A DNA stretch of 64,000 bases from Pseudomonadota bacterium (GTDB lineage: Bacteria; Pseudomonadota; Alphaproteobacteria; Rhizobiales; Xanthobacteraceae): contig JAFAGM010000012.1 in assembly GCA_023422775.1 (NCBI GenBank), positions 1-64,000 on the forward strand, read 5' to 3'. Both the position numbers and the translations under genes were made by a program. Position 1 is the first letter of the stretch. Each line of letters opens with the position of its first letter. The notes beneath the pieces were generated by a model. It made no database searches and was not told where the DNA came from. It saw only the letters and a program-made list of their open reading frames with translations. Below are positions 25,023 to 33,372 of the stretch, piece by piece.

Positions 25023-25925
25023 CTACTGGTGCCGCCACGGGAACAGGTTGGCCGGGAAATCGGCGGCAGGCTTGCGCTCGCGCGGCGCACGGGGCGGCTG
25101 CGGCTTCGGATTGAGTTCCGGTTCGATCGTCAGCCGATAGAGATGCCAGGTGGCGTGCCCGAGCAGCGGAATGACGACGGCCAGGCCGAGGAAGGCCGGC
25201 AGCGATCCCGCCACCAGCAGCGCCGCGACGATCAATCCCCAGGCCGCCATCGGCACGGGATTTCGCGCCACCGCCCGCAGCGAGGTCACCATGGCATCGC
25301 CGGCGCCGGCATGGCGCTCGAGCATCATCGGGAATGACACCACGCTGATGCAAAGCGCGACGAGGGCGAACAGGAAGCCGACGCCGCAGCCGACCACGAT
25401 CAGCCACCATCCCTGCGGCGTCGTCAGCACGCGCGTCGCGAAATCGGAGATGCCGGTCGCGCCTTCATAGCCGAAAGCGGCGATGTAGATCGCCTGCGCG
25501 GTCGCTACCCAGGTCACGAACAGCGCCAGCAGCAGCGCGCCGAGCCCGAGCATGGCGCCGAACGATGGTGAGCGCAGCACTTCGAACGCATCCCATGCGG
25601 TGGCCTGTTCGCCGCGCTCGCGGCGGCGGCTCAGTTCATAGAGGCCGATCGCAGCGAACGGGCCGAGCAGGGCAAAGCCTGCGGCGAGCGGGAACAGCAG
25701 CGGCAGCACGGAGTAGCCGAGTACGGTGCGCGCCAGCATGAGTCCGAGCACGGGATAGATGATGCACAGGATGATGGCGTGGCTCGGTACGGCCTTGAAG
25801 TCTTCCCAGCCGCGCCGCAGCGCTTCATGGAGATCGGTGAGGCCGATGGTTCGGATAACCGGTGCGGCTGCGGTGTCTGGTCCGCTCTGCGCCATCGATG
25901 TGACATTGCCGTGATAGGTGGCCAT
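25023..25925 (-). CDS. DUF2189 domain membrane protein
   Basis: A 300-residue inner-membrane protein with about six hydrophobic segments, for example A-I-I-L-C-I-I-Y-P-V-L-G-L-M-L and L-L-A-L-F-V-T-W-V-A. It opens with I-R-T-I-G-L-T-D-L-H-E-A-L-R-R-G-W-E-D-F, the typical DUF2189 start. The C-terminus is Pro/Lys/Arg-rich and cytoplasmic or disordered. Related proteins are often annotated as cytochrome c oxidase subunit I-like, without evidence. It ends 13 bases before the transglycosylase start, so the two may be co-transcribed. Function unknown. Confidence 0.88.
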   Translation of the reverse strand: MATYHGNVTSMAQSGPDTAAAPVIRTIGLTDLHEALRRGWEDFKAVPSHAIILCIIYPVLGLMLARTVLGYSVLPLLFPLAAGFALLGPFAAIGLYELSRRRERGEQATAWDAFEVLRSPSFGAMLGLGALLLALFVTWVATAQAIYIAAFGYEGATGISDFATRVLTTPQGWWLIVVGCGVGFLFALVALCISVVSFPMMLERHAGAGDAMVTSLRAVARNPVPMAAWGLIVAALLVAGSLPAFLGLAVVIPLLGHATWHLYRLTIEPELNPKPQPPRAPRERKPAADFPANLFPWRHQ

Positions 25926-26244
25926 GGTCGTGTCTCCCTCGCGGTCGCATCGAGCGTCAGCCGAAAGACGCGCATGCGCCGTTTCATAAAACGATCACGA
26001 TCAGGCCAGACGCGAAGACAGGACGATGGAACTGGCTATGTCGCGAACTGAACCGGCAGCGTACTCCCAAACATGGGCAAACGCACTCACGCTTCAGTGA
26101 ATGTTGCATTGGCAAGTCACGTCGGGCTGGCTAAACTCGTTAACGATACCGGCGTGGTGCTGCCGGTCAAACAGTGCCGCCAGAGACTCGGTCTTAGAGA
26201 CCTGGTCTTCAAGTCACCCGACTTCAGTATTTTGGGAGCGAACG

Positions 26245-26634
26245 ATGAGCATTTTCGGAAAAATCATGGGCGCAATCTTCGGCACCAAGGCGGATGCCGC
26301 GCCGGCCGGCGGCGGAGCGGCTGCGGACGTGGGCGCGGGATCGTCCGGCGGCGGATCGGCGGCACCTGCGGCCGCGACAGTCGACGTCGCGCCGATCCTT
26401 GACAAGGCGGTTGCCGCCAAGGGCGAGAAGCTGGCATGGCGCACCTCGATCGTCGACCTTATGAAGGCGCTCGACATCGATTCCAGTTTTTCCGCGCGCA
26501 AGGAACTGGCGAAGGAACTCGGCTATACCGGCGACAGCAGTGATTCCGCCAGCATGAACATCTGGCTGCACAAGCAGGTCATGGCCAAGCTTGCTGCCAA
26601 TGGCGGCAAGCTGCCGCCCGACATCAAGAGCTGA
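26245..26634 (+). CDS. DUF3597 domain protein
   Basis: A 129-residue protein with the DUF3597 signature M-S-I-F-G-K-I-M-G-A-I-F-G, a Gly/Ala/Ser-rich spacer, then a compact C-terminal domain (W-R-T-S-I-V-D-L-M-K-A-L-D-I-D-S and A-R-K-E-L-A-K-E-L-G-Y). The C-terminal domain resembles a LysM-like or small helical fold in related proteins. ATG 26245 follows GGGAGCGAACG. A strong intrinsic terminator follows the stop, so it is monocistronic. Function unknown. Confidence 0.9.
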   Translation: MSIFGKIMGAIFGTKADAAPAGGGAAADVGAGSSGGGSAAPAAATVDVAPILDKAVAAKGEKLAWRTSIVDLMKALDIDSSFSARKELAKELGYTGDSSDSASMNIWLHKQVMAKLAANGGKLPPDIKS

Positions 26635-26660
26635 TGCATCGTCAGGTTCAGTCATGCAAA

Positions 26661-26687
26661 GGCCCGCGGTAACGCGGGCCTTTTTTT
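26661..26687 (+). terminator. Intrinsic terminator of the DUF3597 gene
   Basis: An 8-bp perfect stem GGCCCGCG-GTAA-CGCGGGCC is followed directly by seven T residues. It lies 26 bases after the stop codon. Confidence 0.92.
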
Positions 26688-26757
26688 GCTTTCGACGCAA
26701 CCGCCTGACCGCGCATGGCCATCGAATGCTTCGTTGCCATTCAACAATGGCGATACG

Positions 26758-27030
26758 TCATCCCGTCAGATCGGCAAATTCCGGGTTCTTGCGCAGATAA
26801 TCGACGACGAAGCCGCAGCCGCCGATGACCTTGCGTCCGTCGGCGCGGATCAATTCGAGCGCGCCCTTGATCAGTTCCGAGGCAATGCCGCGGCCTCGCA
26901 AGGCGCGCGGCGTTTCGGTGTGGGTGATGACGACCGCCGCCGGGGTCATGCGATAGTTCGCAAACGCCACCGCACCTTCGACGTCGAGTTCGAAGCGGTT
27001 TTGAGCCTTGTTGTCGCGAACGGCGGCCAT
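26758..27030 (-). CDS. GNAT family N-acetyltransferase (short YjdJ-like type)
   Basis: A 90-residue acetyltransferase of the minimal Gcn5-related class. The acetyl-CoA loop is seen as R-A-L-R-G-R-G-I-A-S-E-L, matching R/Q-x-x-G-x-G/A. The preceding strand I-T-H-T-E-T-P and the final strand C-G-F-V-V-D-Y-L-R-K-N-P-E-F are typical of the YjdJ-like family. I chose ATG 27030 (M-A-A-V-R-D-N-K), because the much longer open frame upstream has no family match. Substrate unknown. Confidence 0.9.
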   Translation of the reverse strand: MAAVRDNKAQNRFELDVEGAVAFANYRMTPAAVVITHTETPRALRGRGIASELIKGALELIRADGRKVIGGCGFVVDYLRKNPEFADLTG

Positions 27031-27328
27031 GCGGATGATTCCCTGTGAGTGATCTACCGTTGCATGCATGTAGGGCCGTGACTCGGGCAATGCAAATCGC
27101 GACGGAACCGGGAACCCTGCCGACGGAGCTGGCCGAACGCGCAATGAGTCGTACCGGGCAAGCCGTTGGTCCGCGCAATATCGTCGCAATCGGGCCTTGC
27201 AGGCGGGAGCGAGGTTCCTACGTTTTTTCCAGGACATACGCCCCGATGCGGCCGGCTCTGGTTCGAAATCGGAAGTGTTATGATCGCGGGCCGCCGACGT
27301 ATGCCTCTTTGCAAGGGGAGGTTTTACC

Positions 27329-27730
27329 ATGTCAGGCTTTCGCTTCTTCAGTACGCATCGAACCTGGGAAGACTGGCTGGGCATGCTGCTCGGCGTGCTG
27401 ATCGTGGTTTCGCCCTGGTTTCCGTTCTCCAGCCACGACGTGATGGACACCGAGCGGAGCACCATGATCCTCAATACGTTCGTGGTTGGCATGCTGATCT
27501 TCGGGCTCGCCCAGCTGGAATATGTCGCGCTGCAGCGCTGGGAGGAAGTGGGGGAAATCGTGCTTGGCCTCTGGCTGATCGCGTCGCCCTTCATCTTCGG
27601 CTATTCCGGCGACGAGATGCTCCGCATGTGGCACATTGTGCTCGGTGGAATTGCCGTTCTCCTCGGTGGCCTGCAGCTATGGCAGGATTGGCGGCTGAGC
27701 GATCAGGACCTCGCCAAGCACTCGCAGTAG
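27329..27730 (+). CDS. SPW-repeat membrane protein
   Basis: A 133-residue membrane protein with four hydrophobic helices in two related halves. The SPW signature appears as V-V-S-P-W-F-P-F in the first half and as I-A-S-P-F-I-F-G-Y in the second. Start ATG 27329 follows the ribosome site AAGGGGAGG. Family function is unknown; members occur in many soil bacteria. Confidence 0.9.
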   Translation: MSGFRFFSTHRTWEDWLGMLLGVLIVVSPWFPFSSHDVMDTERSTMILNTFVVGMLIFGLAQLEYVALQRWEEVGEIVLGLWLIASPFIFGYSGDEMLRMWHIVLGGIAVLLGGLQLWQDWRLSDQDLAKHSQ

Positions 27731-27786
27731 TTCCAACGGCGATGGTCGGCCAGCCATCGCCGGCAGTCCTGGTGTTTCAGTGGAGC

Positions 27787-27900
27787 GGCGAGCATGCCGC
27801 GGATGGGCCATGGTCTGCCGTCAGCGGCGGCCTTGATGTCGTCGATCTTCCATTGGCCGCCATCGCGGACGAAATCATAACGCACGGTCCGATCGGTCGG
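27787..27900 (-). pseudogene. Remnant of a secreted DUF3828-like protein
   Basis: The minus-strand frame encodes T-V-R-Y-D-F-V-R-D-G-G-Q-W-K-I-D-D-I-K near 27890-27830, then W-P-I-R-G-M-L. This resembles the C-terminal strand pair of secreted DUF3828-type proteins. Neither the signal peptide nor the rest of the domain is found around it, and the surrounding frame is Arg/Pro-rich without character. It is probably a decayed gene fragment. The remaining DNA between 27731 and 28190 shows nothing else. Confidence 0.4.
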
Positions 27901-28190
27901 CTTGGTTCGCGGGCCTTCGGCGTGCGGGCGTCGGCCCTGGCCCGGACCAGAGCGCCACCAGCTCTTTCGACCGATGGTTGCCTGGCGCGATTCGGCCGGT
28001 AGCCATGGAAAGCCTCTCGGCGGTGGGGTGTGGACTGGAAGGCCTTGCTGGATCATGGTGACGACGCAAGGCCGCGTCGGCGGGCTATCAGGCGGCGTGA
28101 TCGTTTGAACGAGGTGAGTTTGATGTTTGTTTTGCAGTGCGTCACGATTGATCGGCGAGGTCAGCGCGCCCTTGATCCGGTGGTATTCCG

Positions 28191-29828
28191 ATGAGCGGCG
28201 CTGCGGCCATGGCCCCGCGCGGGGGGCTGGCGCGGATGTCGCGCCGGGTGATGAATCTCGCGCATATGCTGACCCAGAATGCCCGCCGCCACGGCGACCG
28301 CGTTGGCTTCGTGTGGGGCGACAGGTCCTGGACCTGGCGCGAGATCGATTCCGCGGTGTCGGCGCTCGCGGTCGCGTTGGCGGCGCGGGGCGTCGTCAAG
28401 GGTGATCGTATCCTGGTTCATTCCAAGAATAGCGAGGAGATGTTCTGGTCGATGTTCGCGGCGTTTCGACTGGGTGCGGTCTGGGTGCCGACCAATTTCC
28501 GCCTGATGCCGGACGAGGTCGCCTATCTCGCCGCCGCTTCCGGCGCGAAAGCGTTCCTGTGCCATGGCGATTTTCCGGATCATGCCAAAGCTGCGGCAAA
28601 CCCCGCGCTCGAATTCATCTGGCGGATCGGCGAGGGCGACTTCGGCGAAAAGTCCGTGAGCGGGGCGATCGCCGATCATGCGGGCGCAAACGTTGAAAAC
28701 ACGGCGGTCGACTATGACGACCCCTGCTGGTTCTTCTTCACCTCGGGCACCACAGGACGATCAAAGGCGGCAGTGCTGACCCATGGCCAGATGGCCTTTG
28801 TCGTTACCAACCATCTCGCCGACCTCACGCCCGGCACGACGGAGACCGACGCCTCGCTGGTGGTCGCGCCGCTGTCGCATGGCGCTGGCGTGCACCAACT
28901 GATGCAGACCGCGCGCGGCGCGCCGACGATCCTGTTGCCGACCGAGAAGTTCGATATTGCCGAGGCATTCCGCCTGATCGAGGCGCACCGGGTCAGCAAC
29001 ATGTTCACCGTGCCGACCATTCTGAAGATGATGATCGAGCATCCTGCGGTCGAGAAATACGATCATTCCTCGCTGCGCTTCGTGATCTATGCCGGCGCGC
29101 CGATGTATCGCGAAGACCAGAAGGCGGCGCTGCGCAAGCTCGGCAAGGTGCTGGTGCAGTATTTCGGCCTCGGCGAGGTCACCGGCAACATCACGGTGAT
29201 GCCGGCCAATCTGCACGATATCGAGGACGGCCCGCAGGCCCGCATTGGCACCTGCGGTTTCGAGCGGACCGGCATGCAGGTCTCGATCCAGGGCGACGAC
29301 GGACGCGAGTTGAAGCCGTTCGAGACCGGCGAGATCTGTGTCATTGGGCCCGCCGTATTTGCCGGCTACTACGACAATCCCGAGGCCAACGCGAAAGCGT
29401 TCCGAGATGGCTGGTTCCGCACCGGCGATCTCGGCCATATGGACGAAGAGGGGTTCGTCTACATCACCGGCCGCGCCTCGGACATGTACATCTCCGGAGG
29501 CTCCAATATCTATCCGCGCGAGGTCGAGGAGAAGATTCTGACCCATCCAGCAATCGGCGAGGTCGCGGTGCTCGGTGTGCCCGACCCGTTCTGGGGAGAG
29601 GTCGGCGTTGCCGTCTGCGTCGCGCGCGATGGCGCCGGCGCGGTGAGCGAAGCGGAACTGGCGGCGTTCCTCGCGCCGAAGGTACCGCGCTACAAGATGC
29701 CAAAGCGCTTCTTCTTCTGGGAGGAACTGCCGAAGTCCGGCTATGGCAAGATTCCGAAGCGGCTGGTGCGCGACGAACTCGAGGCGCGCGGCCTGCTCGA
29801 ACTCGTCGCGAAATCGACGGGTAGCTGA
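28191..29828 (+). CDS. Acyl-CoA synthetase (AMP-dependent ligase, ANL superfamily)
   Basis: Activates a carboxylic acid to its CoA thioester through an acyl-adenylate. The phosphate loop is F-T-S-G-T-T-G-R-S-K-A-A, the Y-F-G-L-G-E motif and G-W-F-R-T-G-D-L-G-H are present, and the catalytic A10 lysine is in L-P-K-S-G-Y-G-K-I-P-K-R. Full length is 545 residues. Start is uncertain: ATG 28191, 28236 (M-S-R-R-V-M-N-L) and 28251 (M-N-L-A-H-M) are all possible, and the last two fit the family better. The PPC-domain gene begins 3 bases after the stop, so the two are an operon. Substrate cannot be read from the sequence. Confidence 0.92.
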   Translation: MSGAAAMAPRGGLARMSRRVMNLAHMLTQNARRHGDRVGFVWGDRSWTWREIDSAVSALAVALAARGVVKGDRILVHSKNSEEMFWSMFAAFRLGAVWVPTNFRLMPDEVAYLAAASGAKAFLCHGDFPDHAKAAANPALEFIWRIGEGDFGEKSVSGAIADHAGANVENTAVDYDDPCWFFFTSGTTGRSKAAVLTHGQMAFVVTNHLADLTPGTTETDASLVVAPLSHGAGVHQLMQTARGAPTILLPTEKFDIAEAFRLIEAHRVSNMFTVPTILKMMIEHPAVEKYDHSSLRFVIYAGAPMYREDQKAALRKLGKVLVQYFGLGEVTGNITVMPANLHDIEDGPQARIGTCGFERTGMQVSIQGDDGRELKPFETGEICVIGPAVFAGYYDNPEANAKAFRDGWFRTGDLGHMDEEGFVYITGRASDMYISGGSNIYPREVEEKILTHPAIGEVAVLGVPDPFWGEVGVAVCVARDGAGAVSEAELAAFLAPKVPRYKMPKRFFFWEELPKSGYGKIPKRLVRDELEARGLLELVAKSTGS

Positions 29829-29831
29829 GAG

Positions 29832-30689
29832 ATGCGCAGCATTGCCCAGCCCGGCGCCGGGGTGCCGGAGCGCATTCAATGGGTCGAGGCGCGGGGCCGC
29901 GCGTTTTCGTTCACGCTTGCCGCGGGCCTGCCGCTGCTGGAGGCCGCGCGCCGCGGCTTTGCGGAAGCAGGGTTTGCCGGCGGCGTGCTGAACATGCGGG
30001 GAGGGGCGCTCGGGCCTTTCGCTTATGTGATGCCGGCGCTGTCGAAGACCGGCGCCAACGCTGCGTTCTACAGCGACACGTTCCGCCCCTCCGGCATCAC
30101 GCGCCTCAAACTCGGGGCCATGACGTTCGGCGAGCGCGACGGCGCGCCGTTCTTCCATTGCCACGGGCTGTGGACCGAGACTGATGGCGATGTTCACGGC
30201 GGTCACATTCTCCCCGAGGAGAGCATCGTCGCCGAATCGTTCGAGGTGCAGGCGTTCGGCATCGACGGCGCCATGTTCGTGGTCGAGCCGGATCCCGAGA
30301 CCAATTTCAAGCTGTTCGGGCCGGTGGCCCGCGCGGTCACGGACGCCAAAGCCACAAGCCGCGCCTTTGCGCTGCGGCTGCGGCCGAATCAGGATTTCGC
30401 CGCAGCGCTGGAGAGTTTCTGCCGGCAGCACGGCATCCAGCACGCGCGAATTCACGGCGGCGTGGGCTCCACGATCGGCGCGCATTTTTCCGACGGCCGC
30501 ACCGTCGTGCCGTTCGCGACCGAACTTGCAATCAAGGCTGGCGACATCGCGCCCGGCGCCGACGGCGCGCTGCATGCGGAACTCGATGTCGCACTGGTCG
30601 ATTATCTCGGCGGCATCGCCGAGGGCCGGCTCGTGCGCGGCGACAATCCGGTACTGATGACGATGGAGCTGGTGCTCGAGGTGGCGTGA
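29832..30689 (+). CDS. PPC/DUF296 domain protein with two tandem domains
   Basis: A 285-residue protein that appears to hold two PPC (DUF296) domains, the fold found in plant AT-hook DNA-binding proteins and in bacterial single-domain proteins. The first ends with G-D-V-H-G-G-H-I-L-P, close to the classical G-G-H-L-L motif. The second (from about residue 178, R-A-F-A-L-R-L-R-P-N-Q-D-F) ends L-G-G-I-A-E-G-R-L-V-R-G-D-N, with the motif degenerate. It begins 3 bases after the acyl-CoA synthetase stop. A role in acyl metabolism or its control is inferred only from the coupling. Confidence 0.85.
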   Translation: MRSIAQPGAGVPERIQWVEARGRAFSFTLAAGLPLLEAARRGFAEAGFAGGVLNMRGGALGPFAYVMPALSKTGANAAFYSDTFRPSGITRLKLGAMTFGERDGAPFFHCHGLWTETDGDVHGGHILPEESIVAESFEVQAFGIDGAMFVVEPDPETNFKLFGPVARAVTDAKATSRAFALRLRPNQDFAAALESFCRQHGIQHARIHGGVGSTIGAHFSDGRTVVPFATELAIKAGDIAPGADGALHAELDVALVDYLGGIAEGRLVRGDNPVLMTMELVLEVA

Positions 30690-30865
30690 GTCTGCTGTTG
30701 CTTGCGTGAGCGAGCTCAGAGGTGCAATTGCGCCTTGCCAGGCAGCTTGCCATCGGCAGCAGTGTCGACCGGGACGGTGGGCGCGCGCCGACCGGCATCG
30801 GGCGCGCTATCGCGCGTCCCGCTTGTCTTGGCCCACTCCAGGGCCTGCTGTCTTCGCAACAAAGG

Positions 30866-30893
30866 GTCACCCGCTTTCGCGGGTGACGATGAT
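30866..30893. repeat. Short hairpin of the R1 repeat type
   Basis: GGGTCACCCGCTTTCGCGGGTGAC is an arm of the R1 element standing alone, with a stem of about nine pairs (GTCACCCGC..GCGGGTGAC). It lies between the ends of the convergent PPC-domain and barrel-protein genes and could end both transcripts. Confidence 0.65.
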
Positions 30894-30931
30894 TGGAACT
30901 GGATCGGGATCATATGGCTCGCGGAGCCGTT

Positions 30932-31597
30932 TCACCTGAAGTGATAGTTCACGCCAACCTTGATGGTGTGGAAGTCGATGGTGCCGGAGTCAAACACGTC
31001 GCCGCCCAGATTGTAGGCCTCGCTGCCGAGGCTGGTGTACATGTATTCGGCCTTGGCCGACCAGCTCGGCGTGAACAGATATTCGAGGCCGCCGCCGATG
31101 GTGTATCCGGTGTGAAACTGGCTGTCCGAAATCGCCACGCCGAGTACGGGTACTGAAATGGAGTCCTTTCTGTTGGCCCACGCAAAACCACCCTTGGCGT
31201 AGAGGAGGACCGCATCCATCGCGAAGCCTGCGCGGCCGGTCACGCTGCCGAACGAGTTGATCTTGAGCTCCTCCGTAGCCAGGATGCCGCCGCCGATATC
31301 CGCGGTGAGGCTGTCCTTGATGCTGCCGCCGGCGGCATCCACTTCGATACCGAAAACGAACTGGCTGCCCGGGAATTGCCAGTTGTAGCCGACGGTGCCG
31401 CCGCCAAAGCCACCGCTAGCGTCCTCGCTGTCCCAGCCATAGCCGCCCATCGCACCGATATAGAAGCCGGACCAATTATACGCCGGCGACACCATCGGCG
31501 GCGGCGGCGGGGCCTTGTACGGCCGCGCTTGCATGTCGGCCGCCGAAGCCGCGGACGCGACCGAAAGCAGAGATGCAGCGAGAAGTAGTCGATTCAT
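30932..31597 (-). CDS. Outer membrane beta-barrel protein (RopB/Omp31-like), paralogue 1
   Basis: A 221-residue porin-family barrel protein. Signal peptide M-N-R-L-L-L-A-A-S-L-L-S-V-A-S-A-A-S-A is cleaved before A-D-M-Q-A-R-P-Y. The family segment N-W-S-G-F-Y-I-G-A-M-G-G-Y-G follows, with alternating aromatic strands to the C-terminus V-G-V-N-Y-H-F-R. The last residue is Arg after Phe, slightly off the usual terminal aromatic signal. ATG 31597 was chosen to give the signal peptide. Closest in the window to the copy at 33373-34020. Function as a structural or immunogenic barrel is inferred from the family. Confidence 0.92.
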   Translation of the reverse strand: MNRLLLAASLLSVASAASAADMQARPYKAPPPPPMVSPAYNWSGFYIGAMGGYGWDSEDASGGFGGGTVGYNWQFPGSQFVFGIEVDAAGGSIKDSLTADIGGGILATEELKINSFGSVTGRAGFAMDAVLLYAKGGFAWANRKDSISVPVLGVAISDSQFHTGYTIGGGLEYLFTPSWSAKAEYMYTSLGSEAYNLGGDVFDSGTIDFHTIKVGVNYHFR

Positions 31598-32093
31598 AAT
31601 GGTATCCCCATAAGTTGAACTATCGAGTAGCAGTGGCCCCATAGCAAGCCGATCGCACCCGCGAGGGTGACGGATCGTTGGAACTGAGCGGTGATTGCGC
31701 CCCGAGAGAGTCGTCTGCAAGCGACGTTGTGCGGAGGTGAACGGCGCTCGCGTGTTAACCATACGTTTTGCAGAGGGGCGAAAGTTGGACCGAAGCGAGA
31801 CGGGTCATTGACGCTGTCAGGTTGGCATTTCGACCGCGACGCGGCGGCGTGCGTGACCGCCATGCGACGAGAAACTGACATCGTTGCCGTCATCTGCGAC
31901 ATTGTGTGCCGGTGGGGCGGCCGGATGGTGAATGCGTGTTCGCGCTCTCGCGGCACGGTCTGCCCGGGGTTTGCAATCGACTTCCTTTGCATGGTCGCAT
32001 CAGAGGTGACTGCGCGGCGCGTTGCCATCTGGGGTTGCGTGATGATACGCATCCATGCATTGAATTCGATGTTTTCCGTTTGGACCCCGTCAC
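31598..32093. other. Intergenic region, 496 bases, no gene seen
   Basis: Lies between the divergent barrel-protein and AAA ATPase genes and must carry both promoters. A minus-strand open frame covers most of it but has no ribosome site and no family character. No repeat or RNA gene was recognised. Confidence 0.5.
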
Positions 32094-32861
32094 ATGGCCG
32101 CACGACGAAACAAGCCGATCAATCTGCCGGCGCCGTATCTCAGGCGCATCTGGCTCGAGCCCTCGCGGATCACCGATCGCGAGGCCTATCCGTTCTGTCT
32201 GCCGCTGTTGCGCGACGATTTCGAACTGAGCTTCGATCGCGCGATCACCATCATCGTCGGCGAGAACGGGACGGGGAAATCCACCTTGCTCGAAGGCATC
32301 GCCGTCCTCGCCGGCTATGACGAAGCCGGCGGCGGCAAGGGCTACATGCCGGTCGATCATTCGGAGGCGGTCGAGAAGATGGGCGGAACGCTGTCGACGG
32401 CGCTTCGCGCGAGTTGGCTGCCGAAAATCACCAACGGATGGTTCTTTCGTGCCGAGAGCTTCTTTTCAGTCGCCCGATATCTCGATGAAGCGGCCATCGG
32501 AGTGGGTGGTCTGCCGCCCGACTTCCTCTCGCATTCCCATGGCGAAGGTTTTCTGCGCTTCTTCGAAGAGCGCTGCCAGCGCCAGGGCATCTTCATTTTC
32601 GACGAACCGGAATCCGCGCTGTCGCCCGCGCGCCAGATCGAATTCCTCAGGCTGATGCGGCGGATGGAGAACATCGGCCACTGCCAGATCATCATGGCCA
32701 CGCATTCACCCATGCTGATGGCGTTCCCGAACGCCACGCTGCTGCGGCTGACCAAATACGGACTGGAGCCGGTGACGGTAAAGGACACCGATCACTACAA
32801 GGTCATGCGCGAGTTCTGCGAGGACCCGAAGGGTTTTGTGGAAGCGGCGATGGAAGAGTGA
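32094..32861 (+). CDS. AAA family ATPase (ABC/SMC-like single-domain)
   Basis: A 255-residue soluble ATPase. Walker A is G-E-N-G-T-G-K-S-T-L, the signature-like loop is S-H-G-E-G-F-L, Walker B is I-F-I-F-D-E-P-E-S-A-L-S-P, and the switch histidine is in M-A-T-H-S-P-M-L. This is the layout of RecF/SMC-like predicted ATPases. Start ATG 32094 (M-A-A-R-R-N-K) has no strong ribosome site. It is not linked to a nuclease gene, so an OLD-type defence role is not supported. The PRC-barrel gene follows after 52 bases. Function unknown. Confidence 0.9.
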   Translation: MAARRNKPINLPAPYLRRIWLEPSRITDREAYPFCLPLLRDDFELSFDRAITIIVGENGTGKSTLLEGIAVLAGYDEAGGGKGYMPVDHSEAVEKMGGTLSTALRASWLPKITNGWFFRAESFFSVARYLDEAAIGVGGLPPDFLSHSHGEGFLRFFEERCQRQGIFIFDEPESALSPARQIEFLRLMRRMENIGHCQIIMATHSPMLMAFPNATLLRLTKYGLEPVTVKDTDHYKVMREFCEDPKGFVEAAMEE

Positions 32862-32913
32862 TGCAGAACTGTGCTATCATCTCACCCTAACAAGGGAGGA
32901 CCGGGAGGTCGCC

Positions 32914-33240
32914 ATGCCTCGTACCCTGGTGCCCAGTGACCGTGTCGAGCATGTGAGCGTCTACGGACGCGACGGCAAGAAGCTTGGTTCGATCGAACGC
33001 CTGATGCTCGACAAGGCGAGCGGCACGGTAGCCTACGCCGTCATCAAGACCGGAGGGATGCTGGGAAGCCACCATCATTGCCCGATCCGGTGGAACGCAC
33101 TCAGGTTTGATCCGGCGCGCCAAGCCTACCAGACCGACGTGACGCCGGAGGATCTGCGCGCAGGCCCGTCAGAACTTGATGACGACAGCTTCGATTGGGG
33201 TGACCGGTCGCGACCGCATCCGCATTACTGGACGGTGTAG
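32914..33240 (+). CDS. PRC-barrel domain protein
   Basis: A 108-residue protein with one PRC-barrel (about residues 12-80): H-V-S-V-Y-G-R-D-G-K-K-L-G-S-I-E-R-L-M and A-Y-A-V-I-K-T-G-G are the core strands. ATG 32914 has a clear ribosome site (GGGAGGACCGGGAGG). PRC-barrels occur in photosynthetic reaction centre H subunits and in RNA-processing or stress proteins; this stand-alone form is common in rhizobia and has no settled function. Confidence 0.9.
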   Translation: MPRTLVPSDRVEHVSVYGRDGKKLGSIERLMLDKASGTVAYAVIKTGGMLGSHHHCPIRWNALRFDPARQAYQTDVTPEDLRAGPSELDDDSFDWGDRSRPHPHYWTV

Positions 33241-33287
33241 GGCAGCTGGCCGAAGGCGTGGCCCGTCGCGTGGCGCGGACCTGCAAA

Positions 33288-33313
33288 CAAAAAGCCCCGG
33301 AAAACCCGGGGCT
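33288..33313 (-). terminator. Intrinsic terminator for the barrel-protein gene at 33373
   Basis: An 8-bp perfect stem AGCCCCGG..CCGGGGCT with a 5-base loop. On the minus strand it is followed by TTTTTG. It lies about 60 bases past the stop of the minus-strand gene and 50 bases past the PRC-barrel stop on the plus strand. Confidence 0.88.
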
Positions 33314-33372
33314 CAGCTTGCTGGAGCGTGGCTGTCCGTCGCCGACGGGGGCGGGACAACCACGCTGGCATC

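Noticed and set aside
31594..32103. Minus-strand open frame between barrel paralogue 1 and the AAA ATPase
   Set aside because: No ribosome site, no domain, and it would run through the promoter region of both flanking genes.
32094..32861. AAA ATPase considered as an OLD-type anti-phage gene
   Set aside because: There is no TOPRIM nuclease domain and no nuclease gene nearby, so a defence role is not supported.
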